A stretch of 64,000 nucleotides of DNA. Source: Deltaproteobacteria bacterium. GTDB lineage: Bacteria > Myxococcota_A > UBA9042. A program made the translations under genes and the position numbers. Below, piece after piece: positions 8,801 through 17,563 of this stretch. The DNA lies in the NCBI GenBank assembly GCA_020632665.1, contig JACKFC010000020.1:17265-81264 (forward strand), read 5' to 3'. The notes under the pieces are model-generated. The model searched no databases and had not been told where the DNA came from. It worked only from the letters and a program-made list of their open reading frames with translations. The first letter of the stretch is position 1. Every line of letters begins with the position of its first letter.

Positions 8801-11233
8801 ACCCTGCTCTGGCAAGCGACGCTGCCGGGCAAGGCTGGCCTCGCCGCAGCGGTCGATCGGGCCGCCGACGGCAGCTTCGTCGCCACTGGCAGCCGCAAGG
8901 ACGAGACCGGTCTGGCCGGAGTGACGGTGGCGCGCTTCAGCGCCGATGGCACCTCGCTCTGGGCCCAAGATCTCGGCCTCGGCACGGGCCAGACCGGCGC
9001 CGACCAGGGTCGCGCGGTGCGGGCGCTCGCCGGCGGTGCGGCGCTGGTCGCGGCGGGCAACGGCGGCGCGGGGCGGCTGCTCCGGGTCGAAGCCGACGGC
9101 AACAAGGGCTGGGACCTGCTCTTCGGCGCCGGCGACGGCGGCGCCCTCTCCAGCCTCTCGCCGGTGGTCAGCGGCGCACTCACCGCCTTCGGCCAGACCA
9201 GCGCGGCGGGCAAGAAGGTGCCGTGGATGCTGCACGTCGGCGCCGACGGCACGCTGCTCTGGCAACGGAAGGAGGCGGCGCAGGCAGGCACCGCCCTGCC
9301 GATCGGCACTTCCTACGCCGACGGGCGGCTGCTGCTGGCCTGGCCCCTCGCCGACGCGACGACGCAGGGTGAGGGCGTGCAGGTCGTCAGCCGCGACCCG
9401 TGGGGCAACGTCGACTGCGAGACCCAGGGCGCGTGCAAGGGCAAGACCCTGGTCGATTGCGACGACGCCAACCCGTGCACCTTCGACGGCTGCTCGACCG
9501 AGCTGGGCTGCACCCACCAGATCCACGCGCTGCCCTGCCAAGACGACGATCCCTGCACCCTCGGCGAGGCCTGCAAGGCTGGCAGCTGCCAGGGCGGCAA
9601 GCCCTCCTGCGACGACAGCAACCCCTGCACGATCGACACCTGCGCGCTACCGGCCGGCTGCACCCACACCACGCTGGAGAGCACGCCGGGCAAGCCCGTC
9701 TACTGCGACGACGGCAACGCCTGCACCCAGGGCGAGCGCTGCGAGAAGGGCGGCTGCAGCAAGGGCGTGCTCAGCGACTGCGACGACGGCAACGTCTGCA
9801 CCGACGACGCCTGCGATCCTGCCGTCGGCTGCCTGCACGCGCCGAACGCCGGCCCCTGCGACAGCGGCAACTGCACGGTCAGCGACGTCTGCGCTGCCGG
9901 CATCTGCAAGACCACGGGCAAGACGCGCTACGCCCAGACCTTCGAAGGCCAGACCGGCGAGGATATCCCCTACGGCGCCGTGGCGATGCCCGATGGCGGC
10001 GCTGTGATCGCCGGTCGGACCTTCACCAACCCCGACGCCGACGGCCTGCTGATGCGGGTCGACAGCAGCGGCAAGAAGAGCTGGCTGGTCGCGCGCCAAG
10101 GGCCGCTGAACTGCTGCAACGGCACCAGCGCCGACAGCCCGAGCGTCACCGCCGACACCTTCTTCGACGTGACGCGGACGGCGTTCGGCCTGCTCGCGGT
10201 CGGCCAGACCCAGGTCTGCGGCCTGCAGCTCTGGGCCGCGATGCTCGACGAGAACGGCAAGCACGTCTGGAACCGGACCTATGTGCCGGACAACGTTTGC
10301 GGTTCGGGCAGCCATCGGGCGATGGGACGCGCGGTCACGGTGAGCAACGACGGCACCTTCGCCATTGCCGGCTACAACTGGACCTGGCCTTACGGCGATA
10401 CCTACAAGGCCTACGTCCTGCGGATCGACCAGAAGGGCGACGTCGTCAGCCACAAGGTCCACACCCATGCCCGGCAACTCTTCGATATCGCCGCGCGCCC
10501 GGGCGGTGGCTTCGTCGCCTCGGGCGAACGGCCCAATACCGGCTATGGCGCCGACGCACGGTTGCTCGTATTGGACGGCGACGGCGACGCGATCTGGACG
10601 CTGGATTTCCGCGCCGTCAACAACAACACACCGGATTATTTCAACTCGGTCGTGGCGATGCCCGACGGCGGCGCGCTCGGCGTCGGCTATACCGGCAACA
10701 TCGGCAGCCGGCAGATCCTGGTCGGCCGGGCCAGCCCGAGTGGCGCCAAGCTCTGGCAGCGGGTCTGGGGCGGCGCCGCCGACGAGATCGGCCGCGCCGC
10801 AGTGGTCACGCCCACTGGCCGGATCGCCGTCCTCTCGACGAGTTGGTCGACCCAACCGGGCAATGGCGATCTGCTGCTGACCGGCCTCGACCTCTACGGC
10901 AACACGACCTGGGAGCGGATCCACGGCCTCGGCAGCGAAGACGTCGCCGGCGAGCTGCTGCGGCGCCCGGACGGCAGCCTGATGGCCGTCGCCCAAGGCG
11001 TCGAGCCGGGCGAGGCGGCCAAGGACATCGCGGTTTGGACCTTCGACGCATGGGGCTACGGCAGCTGCAAGGCGTCGGGAGGCTGCGCCGCCCAGCCGGC
11101 GAGCGCCTGCGACGATGCAGATCCCTGCACGGCAGATTCTTGCCTCCCCGCGGGTTGCAGCCACGCCCCTCTGTCGGACGGCGCCCTCTGCGCGGTCGGC
11201 ATCACCTGCAAGAAAGGCAGCTGCGCCAACTAG
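5891..11233 (+). CDS. Giant Cys-rich and beta-propeller surface lipoprotein
   Basis: A 1780-residue protein with signal peptide MAVQRFGAHVRASLTPLLLI ending in GSHAC, a plausible lipobox, then a Ser/Thr/Asp-rich tether. GGAGGG precedes the ATG. The architecture alternates. Cys-rich blocks are built from CDDGNxCTxDxC-style units (about residues 75-810, 1180-1345 and 1735-1780). Between them are stretches with GTDAWLLRLGVDGKVLWQQ-like strands and repeated GGxxxAxGxTxS motifs (about 815-1170 and 1345-1725), typical of beta-propeller or delta-60-like repeats. The protein is predicted to be outside the cytoplasm, lipid-anchored and disulphide-rich. Function is unknown; adhesion or surface-layer roles are guesses. 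A paralogue with the same alternation starts at 57290. It is followed after 8 bp by a membrane-protein gene. Confidence 0.85.
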   Translation: MAVQRFGAHVRASLTPLLLIAVAMGSHACGEDQAQGGPDANAADNGSTSTDGLGLDSTAADVTGDTAGKPTACSVAAECPVPTAPCRVAACQPAVGCVEVLLIDGAICDPGDGCIVSAACKAGVCVAGPERDCDDDEVCTVDSCKDGNCQHAAAQGTPCDDGESCTKGDTCKEGACTGGPSVCGCVGDDDCAGFEGPCEGEWICDKAQKGGTCVVVAASLPYCPASANPCVKNACDPATGACKASPVPDGQLIPCDDDNACTSGDVCKGGACFPGADICGCKADADCAEQDDGDLCNGTMFCNIGKKPAACELNPATIVSCKSVDDTGCSKAICEPKTGQCVAKPEPDGKACDDGSVCTSGEACKGGACTATANTCACSNDGDCAAKDDGNLCNGTMFCDQSVTPAVCKVNPATVVSCKTVGDTFCAATVCDPKTGSCGKQPQHENQSCDDGDPCTLGEVCQGGNCAAGVLADPCACKADSDCKANEDGNLCNGTLFCDKSAQPFVCKVNPATVKTCTDAFDTACLHAVCVAETGGCVMAPQNSGLPCNDDDPCTKGDFCKAGQCAAGGDICGCKTDLDCADKDDGNLCNGTPFCDKSALPWSCATNPATVVSCPTVDDTFCRKTVCTPKTGLCELVAVNQGLACDDGDACKQDEICKNGGCIGQPVSCDDGVPCTADACDKVAGCTTPTAEALCDDGNACTIDLCDAAAYLAGKPGATDALGCVHKPATAKACDDGDACTTGDACVLGKCAGQALLPCDDGNPCTDDDCAKDKGCSHVHNAAPCKAGAACQPFGQCEAGTCKALPAPFWQAKVDDAGAERAAAIASAADGAAWITGRAEVGSGKSLDPQLLVARVAPGGATQKLWFFGAAGDDAGHGVATFDPGGAGKTNDIGALVVGRRATGSKGGTDAWLLRLGVDGKVLWQQHAGGDGDDEALCVVAWGAGEAAFAGRRGSGDAAAFWLARVDKLGTLLWQATLPGKAGLAAAVDRAADGSFVATGSRKDETGLAGVTVARFSADGTSLWAQDLGLGTGQTGADQGRAVRALAGGAALVAAGNGGAGRLLRVEADGNKGWDLLFGAGDGGALSSLSPVVSGALTAFGQTSAAGKKVPWMLHVGADGTLLWQRKEAAQAGTALPIGTSYADGRLLLAWPLADATTQGEGVQVVSRDPWGNVDCETQGACKGKTLVDCDDANPCTFDGCSTELGCTHQIHALPCQDDDPCTLGEACKAGSCQGGKPSCDDSNPCTIDTCALPAGCTHTTLESTPGKPVYCDDGNACTQGERCEKGGCSKGVLSDCDDGNVCTDDACDPAVGCLHAPNAGPCDSGNCTVSDVCAAGICKTTGKTRYAQTFEGQTGEDIPYGAVAMPDGGAVIAGRTFTNPDADGLLMRVDSSGKKSWLVARQGPLNCCNGTSADSPSVTADTFFDVTRTAFGLLAVGQTQVCGLQLWAAMLDENGKHVWNRTYVPDNVCGSGSHRAMGRAVTVSNDGTFAIAGYNWTWPYGDTYKAYVLRIDQKGDVVSHKVHTHARQLFDIAARPGGGFVASGERPNTGYGADARLLVLDGDGDAIWTLDFRAVNNNTPDYFNSVVAMPDGGALGVGYTGNIGSRQILVGRASPSGAKLWQRVWGGAADEIGRAAVVTPTGRIAVLSTSWSTQPGNGDLLLTGLDLYGNTTWERIHGLGSEDVAGELLRRPDGSLMAVAQGVEPGEAAKDIAVWTFDAWGYGSCKASGGCAAQPASACDDADPCTADSCLPAGCSHAPLSDGALCAVGITCKKGSCAN
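6640..7880 (+). repeat. Tandem ~100-residue Cys-rich protein repeats
   Basis: Four consecutive units of roughly 100 codons share the pattern CDDGDxCTxGExCxGGxC, then CxCxxDxDC, then DDGNLCNGTxFCD, then NPATVVSC, then CxPKTGxC. DNA is also locally near-identical, for example gacggcaacctctgcaacgg recurs. The same unit reappears at about 57650-59110 in the paralogous gene. Confidence 0.85.
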
Positions 11234-11241
11234 GAAGACCC

Positions 11242-14200
11242 ATGCCCACGCTTCTCCGCTCCGTCGTCCTCGGCGCCCTGCTCGCAGCCTCGGTCCTGCT
11301 GCCGACGCTGCCGGCCGGCGCGCAGGTCCCGTTTCAGCAAGCGCCGGCGATCCCGCCTTCGCTGGAGGCCTACCGCGGCTGGGCGACGCACGGCCTGGAG
11401 ACCCTCGGCTGCTCCTGGCTGCAGGACGACAAGATCTGCGTCTGGCCCGGGGCGCTGCACATCGAGGTCGGCGATCGCGGCGCGGCGTTTTCGCTCGAGG
11501 TCCTGCTCGACCGCCCGGGCCGGGTCGCCCTGCCCGGTGACGCCAAGCGCTTCCCGCAGGACGTGGAGGTCGGCGGCGCGCCGGCCTTCGTCGCCCGCGA
11601 CGACGCCGGGCTGCCGCAGGTCCTGCTCCTCGCCGGCGTGCACAAGGTGACGGGCAGCTTCCCCTTCGCGTCTGCGCCCGAGACGCTCCCCATCCCCGAT
11701 GCGATCGGCCGGGTCACCCTGCGCCGCGGTGAGGGCGCCGTGGTGCAGCCACGCCGTGAGGAGGGCCAGGTCTGGCTCGGCCAGGAGGCGCGGGCCGAAG
11801 AAGACGACGCCGACGGCCTGACGGTGCGGATCTTCCGCCGCCTCGACGACGGTGTGCCGATGCGCCTGACGACCCGCCTCGAAGTCCAGGCGGCCGGTCG
11901 GGCCCGCGACGTCGACCTCGGCCGGCTGCTGCCCGAAGGCGCGCGGCCGGTGGCGCTCGACGGCGGCGGCCTCCCGGCGGCGGTGGCGCAAGACGGAGCG
12001 CTCCGCCTGCACGTGCGGCCGGGCAGCTTCCGCGTCGAGTTGCGCGCGGTCCTGCCCGACAATCCGCAAGCGGTCGGCGTCCCGGCGCACGCCAGCGGCA
12101 CCGGCATCGAAGAGAGCGAGGCCTGGGTCACCTTCCCCGACGAAGCGCTGCGCAGCGTCGAACTCTCGGGGCTGACTGCGGTCGATCCGGCGCGCGCCGG
12201 CGTGCCCGAGGATTGGCGCGGCGGCTCGTCGTTCCTCGCCCGCCCCGGCGAGAAGCTGCAGCTCGAGGTCAGCCGCCGCGGCGAAGAAGAGGCGCTGCCG
12301 AATCGGCTGCAGGTCCACCGTTCGCTCTGGCTCGACCTGGACGGCGGCGGCTTCACCGCGCGCGACACGATCCACGGCGAGCTGCACCGCGATTGGCGCA
12401 TCGACGCGCTCGGCGAGGCCGGCGGCCAGGACCTCGGCCGCGTCCACGACGGCTCGACCAACAAGGACGCGCTGATCACGCGCAACCCGACGACGGGCCA
12501 CCAGGGCGTCGAGCTGCGCGCCGGCACGGTGAAGCTGTCGGCGGAATCGCGCCTCGGCCCGGCGACGACGATGCCGGCGGTCGGCTGGGACCTCGACGTC
12601 GCGCAGCTGCGGACCACGCTGCGGCTGCCGCCCGGCTGGACGCTGCTGGCCGCACGCGGCGTCGATCGCGCGCCGGGAACCTGGATCGCCTCGTGGACGC
12701 TGCTCGACTTCTTCCTCGTGCTGATGGTCGCCGCCGCGGCGATGAAGCTCTTCGGCGTACCCGCCGGTCTGCTCGCGCTGGCGGCGATGGTGCTCGGCCA
12801 CGACCAACAGGACGCGCCGTCGTGGCTGTGGCTGCACCTGCTGGCCGCCGCGGCGCTGCTGCGGGTGCTGCCGGAGGGCTGGCTGCGGCGGATCGTCGTC
12901 TTTTGGCGGGCGGCTGCGGGCGTGCTGCTGCTCGTGGTCCTGGTGCCCTTCGCGATCGGTCAGATCCGCCACGGCATCTATCCGCAGGTCAGCCGACCCG
13001 GCCACGGCACTGCCTTCGACATCGACTCCGGCCTCGGCGCCAACCTCGATCTGGTCAACCGCGAGGTGCAGACCAAGGCGCTCGACGCCACCGCCGCGCC
13101 TGCAGAGGCGATGCAGGAGGAGCTCGCCCTCGAGAACGACAACGACGCCGGTGGCGGAGGCCGCTACGAGCGGAAGATGGCCAAGCGCAAGGGCGGCAAG
13201 CTGCGCAGCTACAGCAACCAGCAGCAGATCCAGCAGAGCTACCGCAACCTCGTCGATGTCGACCCCAAGGCCGTCGTGCAGACCGGCCCCGGCGTCCCGG
13301 ATTGGGGCTGGTCGAGCTGGGACCTCTCCTGGTCGGGCCCGGTCGACCGCGGCCACGAGGTCGAGTTGGTCCTGCTCTCGCCGCGGATCAACCTGCTGCT
13401 CGCGCTGCTGCGGGTCGCGCTGATGGCCGCGCTCGGTGTGGTGATGCTCGAGCTTCGGCGTCGGGTCGGCGGCATGCGGGCGTGGTTCCAGGACCGCACC
13501 GGCGTCCTCGGCAGCGCCGTGCTCTGGCTCACCCTCGCCGGCGGTGCGGCGGCGCTGCTGGCGCCCCGTTCCGCCCAGGCCGACCTACCACCACCGCCGC
13601 CACCGGCGAGCGCCGCGTTGACGCCGACGCCGTGGCCGCCCGAGACCGTCCTCGACACCTTGCGCGAGCGCCTGCGCGAGGCCGAGAGCTGCCGCGGGCC
13701 GTGCACCACGACGCCGACGGCGACCCTGGACCTCGATCCGCAGGGGGCGATGCGCTACGTCGCCGAGGTCTTCGCGGTGCGCAACGCCGGCTGGGCGCTG
13801 CCGGCAGGTGCACGGATCGACGAGGTCCGCATCGACGGCCAGCCGACCTCGGCGCTGCGACGGGACGAGGGCGTCGTCTGGGTCCGCATCCCGGCGGGCC
13901 GGCACCGGGTGGTGGCGAGCGGCCAGCTGCCGCCGAGCGCGGTCGTCACCTTGGCGCTGCACGACGAGAGCCGCCCGGCGCGGCTGACGGTCGAGGCGAA
14001 GGGCTGGCGGGTCGACGGCTTGGGTCGCGACGCGGTGCCGGAGTCGAGCCTGCAGCTCGGCCGGATTGGCGACGATCGCGGCGCGCAGGACGCCGATCCC
14101 CTCGCCGCGGCCGATTTGCCGGACTTCTTCGCCATCGAGCGGCGCTTGTTGCTCGGCTTGCCGTGGACCATCGAGACGGTGATCCGCCGCGAGCGGGCCG

Positions 14201-15555
14201 AGCGGGCGACCCTGATCAAGGTGCCGCTGGTCGAAGGTGAAGCGGTGATGACCGAGGGCGTCCGGGTCGAGGCCGGAGCGGCGCTGGTGCAGCTCGACCG
14301 CGGCCAGCAGGAGCGCCGGATCCTCTCGCAGATCGAGGTGCGGCCGGAGATCGCGCTGACGGCGGCCACGGGCGTCGCCTGGACCGAGACCTGGATCGTC
14401 GAATGCTCGCCGATCTGGCGCTGCGAGCACGAAGGCATCGCGCCCACCACGACGGCAGAAGACGGCCGCCTGCGCCCGACCTTCCACCCGTGGCCGGGCG
14501 AATCGCTGAAGCTGAAGGTGGCGCGGCCGGCCGGAGCCGAGGGTCAGGCGATGACGGTCGATCGGGTGCAGCTCGACCTGACCCCGGGCCATCGCCTGCT
14601 CGAGGCCTCGCTCTCGCTGCGGATTCGCGCCTCGCAGGGCGGCGTCCGAAAGATCACGCTGCCGGCCGACGCGACGCTGCAGAAGGTCCAGATCGGCGGC
14701 AAGGACCGTGCCCTGAGCCTGGACGGCGGCGTGCTGGCGCTGCCGATCGAGCCGGGGCAGTCCAACGTCGAGTTGACCTGGCAGCAGCCGTGGCTGCGCT
14801 CGCTGCACGAGGTCGCGCCGCAGATCGATCTGGGCGGTCCGGCCGTCAACGTCCGCGTCAGCATCCACCGCGGTGAAGATCGCTGGCTGCTCTGGGCCCA
14901 CGGGCCGGCGTGGGGGCCGGCGATCCTCTTCTGGAGCCACCTGTTCGTGCTCGTCCTGCTGGCGACGCTGCTCTCCCGCCTGCGCGCGCTGCCGCTGCGG
15001 CGCTTCGAGTGGATCTTGCTCTGCCTGGGCTTCGCCAACCTGCCGGTGGCCACGGTGCTGATCTTCGTCGGCTGGCTGGTGGCGCTGAGTTGGCGTCGGC
15101 AGACCTTCGCCAACGTCGCGAATCCGGCACCTTCGAGCCGCGTCGCGATGGGCTTCGACCTGACCCAGCTCGGCCTGATCGCGCTCGGCCTCTTCGCCCT
15201 GGGCTCGCTCTACGCCGCGATCCACGCCAACCTGCTGCTCGACATCGACATGCAGGTGGCCGGCGGCAATTCCAACAACGATTGCCTGACGTGGTACGTC
15301 GATCGCACCGACGGCGCGCTGCCGACGCCCGGCATCTTCAGCCTGCCGCTCTGGGTCTGGCGCGGCGCGATGCTGCTCTGGAGCCTGTGGTTGGCCGCGG
15401 CGCTGCTGCGCTGGCTGCCGTGGGCCTTCCAGGCGTTCTCTGCCGGCGGGATGTGGCGCAAGCTCGGCCGCACGGCAGCCACGGCTCCGGGTGCCGCGGC
15501 TCCGGCGCCCTCGGGTCCGCCGCGTGACGATCTGCCGCCGCCGCCCGCCACCTGA
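11242..15555 (+). CDS. Large polytopic membrane protein with periplasmic beta-rich domains
   Basis: A 1437-residue protein beginning MPTLLRSVVLGALLAASVLL with a signal-like segment ending GAQA. The N-terminal ~450 residues and another stretch (about 790-1210) look beta-rich and extracytoplasmic. Between and after them are hydrophobic helices: around 485-510, 525-575, 710-735, 755-775, 1225-1280, 1310-1330 and 1365-1395. A Pro-rich tail (PPPPAT) ends the protein. A charged, Gln-rich loop lies between the second and third helix groups. No catalytic motif was recognised. It starts 8 bp after the giant Cys-rich lipoprotein, with aggaag as ribosome site overlapping the intergenic gap. Co-expression suggests it may handle, anchor or sense that lipoprotein, which is inference only. 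Confidence 0.72.
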   Translation: MPTLLRSVVLGALLAASVLLPTLPAGAQVPFQQAPAIPPSLEAYRGWATHGLETLGCSWLQDDKICVWPGALHIEVGDRGAAFSLEVLLDRPGRVALPGDAKRFPQDVEVGGAPAFVARDDAGLPQVLLLAGVHKVTGSFPFASAPETLPIPDAIGRVTLRRGEGAVVQPRREEGQVWLGQEARAEEDDADGLTVRIFRRLDDGVPMRLTTRLEVQAAGRARDVDLGRLLPEGARPVALDGGGLPAAVAQDGALRLHVRPGSFRVELRAVLPDNPQAVGVPAHASGTGIEESEAWVTFPDEALRSVELSGLTAVDPARAGVPEDWRGGSSFLARPGEKLQLEVSRRGEEEALPNRLQVHRSLWLDLDGGGFTARDTIHGELHRDWRIDALGEAGGQDLGRVHDGSTNKDALITRNPTTGHQGVELRAGTVKLSAESRLGPATTMPAVGWDLDVAQLRTTLRLPPGWTLLAARGVDRAPGTWIASWTLLDFFLVLMVAAAAMKLFGVPAGLLALAAMVLGHDQQDAPSWLWLHLLAAAALLRVLPEGWLRRIVVFWRAAAGVLLLVVLVPFAIGQIRHGIYPQVSRPGHGTAFDIDSGLGANLDLVNREVQTKALDATAAPAEAMQEELALENDNDAGGGGRYERKMAKRKGGKLRSYSNQQQIQQSYRNLVDVDPKAVVQTGPGVPDWGWSSWDLSWSGPVDRGHEVELVLLSPRINLLLALLRVALMAALGVVMLELRRRVGGMRAWFQDRTGVLGSAVLWLTLAGGAAALLAPRSAQADLPPPPPPASAALTPTPWPPETVLDTLRERLREAESCRGPCTTTPTATLDLDPQGAMRYVAEVFAVRNAGWALPAGARIDEVRIDGQPTSALRRDEGVVWVRIPAGRHRVVASGQLPPSAVVTLALHDESRPARLTVEAKGWRVDGLGRDAVPESSLQLGRIGDDRGAQDADPLAAADLPDFFAIERRLLLGLPWTIETVIRRERAERATLIKVPLVEGEAVMTEGVRVEAGAALVQLDRGQQERRILSQIEVRPEIALTAATGVAWTETWIVECSPIWRCEHEGIAPTTTAEDGRLRPTFHPWPGESLKLKVARPAGAEGQAMTVDRVQLDLTPGHRLLEASLSLRIRASQGGVRKITLPADATLQKVQIGGKDRALSLDGGVLALPIEPGQSNVELTWQQPWLRSLHEVAPQIDLGGPAVNVRVSIHRGEDRWLLWAHGPAWGPAILFWSHLFVLVLLATLLSRLRALPLRRFEWILLCLGFANLPVATVLIFVGWLVALSWRRQTFANVANPAPSSRVAMGFDLTQLGLIALGLFALGSLYAAIHANLLLDIDMQVAGGNSNNDCLTWYVDRTDGALPTPGIFSLPLWVWRGAMLLWSLWLAAALLRWLPWAFQAFSAGGMWRKLGRTAATAPGAAAPAPSGPPRDDLPPPPAT

Positions 15556-15580
15556 GCCGCGCGATCCGCGACCGCCCTGG

Positions 15581-17272
15581 CTAGTCTTCGGCGGCGGCGC
15601 GCGGCGCGGTCACCAGGCGCGCGGCAGCTTCGCGCAGCAACGCGGCAGCGGCACCAGCCGCGTCGTCACGCTTGGCCAATTCGGCCTTGCAGCGATCAAC
15701 CTCGGCCTGCAGCGTCGTGACTCGGGCCTCGGCGGCTTCGGCCTGCGCTTCGGCGGCTTCGGCCTTCGCCTCCGCGCTCTCGGCGCGGGAGAGGGCGGCG
15801 GCGCCGGTCCGCTCGGCGGCACCGAGCTGCTCTTCGTAACGGGCGCGCTCGGCGTCGAAGGCAGCCTTGGCCGCCTCGGCCTCCTTGCCCTTGCCGCTGA
15901 CGCTGCCGAGTTGGGCCTCGGCGGCTTCCTTCGCCTCGCGCAGCTCGGCGTTCTCCGACTCGAGGCGCTCGATATCGGCGAGGGCAGCCTGCAGCTTGCC
16001 GATCAGGCTGGTCAGCTCGTTGAGGTTGCTGGTCAGCAGCTCGGTGCTGGATTGATGCCGGGCGCGCTGCTTCGGCACGACCTCTGCCTCGACCGCGACT
16101 TCCTCGACCGCGACTTCCTCGACCGCGACTTCCTCGACCGCGACTTCCTCGACCGCGACCTCTTCGACCGTGACGTCCTCGATGGCGAGATCTTCGGCGG
16201 CGATCTCCTCGACGACGACGTCCTCGACCAACTCGACCGCGGCGATCTCCTCGATCGCGGCCTCTTCGATCGTCTCGACACTGTCGAGCTCGACCAGGTC
16301 GACGTCGAGCTCTTCCGCGGCTTCCTCGAGTGAGTCCGGCAGGACATGCACCGAGGCGGCGTCGAGCTCTACGGCTTCGGCGTCGATATCGGTGACGGTG
16401 CTGACCTCGAAGGGCGTCAACTCGTCGATCGCCTCGATCTCCTCGATCAGATCGTCGGCGACGGCGATCTCTTCGGCCTCTTCCGGCTCGAGCTCGACCT
16501 CGGCGACGATTTCTTCCAACTCGACCAATTCGACCGGCAGCACGTCGCCTTCGGCGACCACATCGATCTCGCTGATCTCTTCGACCTCGGCGAGGGGCAA
16601 CTCCTCGAGCTCGATCAATTCGACCGCCTCGAGCTCGATCGCCTCTTCCAACGCCTCGGGTAGCACGTCGTCGTCGTCGTCGTCGATCGCGACCACGTCC
16701 AACATCACGGTCGAGGTCTCGTCGGCCTCGACTTCTTCGTCGGAGATCTCCTCGATCGCGTCGAATTCGAGCGTGGTCTCGACAACCGGGACGGCGGCAT
16801 ATTTGGCGGCCAGGGCGGCTTCGCTGACCTCGGTGGTCAGCGCCGAGACGGCTTCGAGCGGCAGATCCTCGAGCAGGTCCGACGGCTCGCCGAGACCGTC
16901 GCTCTGCTTGCTCATCGCTGCCTCGATCGCGGCCTCGAGCTCGCGCTGCGCCTTGCTCTGCATGACGTACGCATCGGCCTGCTGGCGGCCTTCCTGGTGC
17001 CGGCTGACGTCTGCGCGTTGATCGTCGCGGTAGACCACGACCAGCGGCACGGTGCGGTAGCGGGCGTCGGCGCGCATCGTCTGCACCAAGGCAAGCGAGC
17101 GGCGCAGCGTCGGCCCGAAGACCAGGATCGAGACGCCGCCCTCGTCCAGGCGGCGCATGGCCTGGTCGAGCGTGCGCAAGGTGACCATGTCGAGCTCTTC
17201 GGGGAGGGCGCGACGCAGGTGGCGCTCCACCATCTTGGTGCCACCGATCAGCAGGGCGGTGCCTTTGGACAT
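15581..17272 (-). CDS. Degenerate receiver domain plus acidic linker and coiled coil (FrzS/AglZ-like layout)
   Basis: A 563-residue cytosolic protein. Residues 1-120 read like a CheY-type receiver fold, but the phospho-acceptor aspartate position in SILVFGPTLRRS carries no Asp and the N-terminal acidic pair is absent, so it would be a pseudo-receiver. Residues 130-420 form an extremely Glu/Asp/Val-rich linker that includes five VAVEE repeats. Residues 430-550 are a heptad-like coiled coil (LIGKLQAALADIERLESENA). The same order of pseudo-receiver, linker and coiled coil is seen in the gliding-motility proteins FrzS and AglZ of Myxococcus; orthology is not shown. GGAGG sits seven bases before the ATG. 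It converges with the membrane-protein gene 25 bp away. Confidence 0.75.
   Translation of the reverse strand: MSKGTALLIGGTKMVERHLRRALPEELDMVTLRTLDQAMRRLDEGGVSILVFGPTLRRSLALVQTMRADARYRTVPLVVVYRDDQRADVSRHQEGRQQADAYVMQSKAQRELEAAIEAAMSKQSDGLGEPSDLLEDLPLEAVSALTTEVSEAALAAKYAAVPVVETTLEFDAIEEISDEEVEADETSTVMLDVVAIDDDDDDVLPEALEEAIELEAVELIELEELPLAEVEEISEIDVVAEGDVLPVELVELEEIVAEVELEPEEAEEIAVADDLIEEIEAIDELTPFEVSTVTDIDAEAVELDAASVHVLPDSLEEAAEELDVDLVELDSVETIEEAAIEEIAAVELVEDVVVEEIAAEDLAIEDVTVEEVAVEEVAVEEVAVEEVAVEEVAVEAEVVPKQRARHQSSTELLTSNLNELTSLIGKLQAALADIERLESENAELREAKEAAEAQLGSVSGKGKEAEAAKAAFDAERARYEEQLGAAERTGAAALSRAESAEAKAEAAEAQAEAAEARVTTLQAEVDRCKAELAKRDDAAGAAAALLREAAARLVTAPRAAAED
16088..16162. repeat. 15-bp tandem repeat encoding VAVEE
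   Basis: Four perfect copies and one near-perfect copy of ctcgaccgcgacttc lie in the acidic linker of the pseudo-receiver gene. The unit is a multiple of three, so copy-number change would lengthen or shorten the linker without a frameshift. Confidence 0.9.
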
Positions 17273-17563
17273 GCAGGGCCTCCGGGGTCCCGGTCACCTG
17301 TCGGCGGCGCCAGGACGGCGTTGCAAGAGCCCGGGAGTGTCGCCGCCCTGCCCAGGAGGGTCAAGGAGGGCCGATGTCGCGGGCCACGTTCCGACCGACG
17401 AGAGCCCGCCCGACCGCATCGACCGAGGCTGGCACCGGACGGCCGAGCATGATACCGTTGAAGTGATCAGCTTGCGGGTGGGCCTCTGCTTGGGGCGGCG
17501 ATCCGCGAAAACGAGAGGGGCCCGCGAGCCACGCGGGTGCCTTGCTGACTGGGAGTTTTCGCC
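17273..17563. promoter_or_regulatory. Divergent intergenic region, 291 bp
   Basis: This non-coding stretch separates the pseudo-receiver gene from the giant lipoprotein gene on the other strand and should carry promoters for both. A short hairpin (cccgcg at 17521-17526, cgcggg at 17532-17537) lies about 26 bases before the downstream ATG and would fall in its leader. No recognisable sigma-factor box was found by eye. Confidence 0.4.

Noticed and set aside
5966..9541. A 1191-codon open frame on the minus strand opposite the giant lipoprotein
   Set aside because: It is a high-GC shadow: low-complexity Ala/Val/Arg protein with no domain, opposite a protein with a signal peptide, lipobox and repeated Cys motifs.
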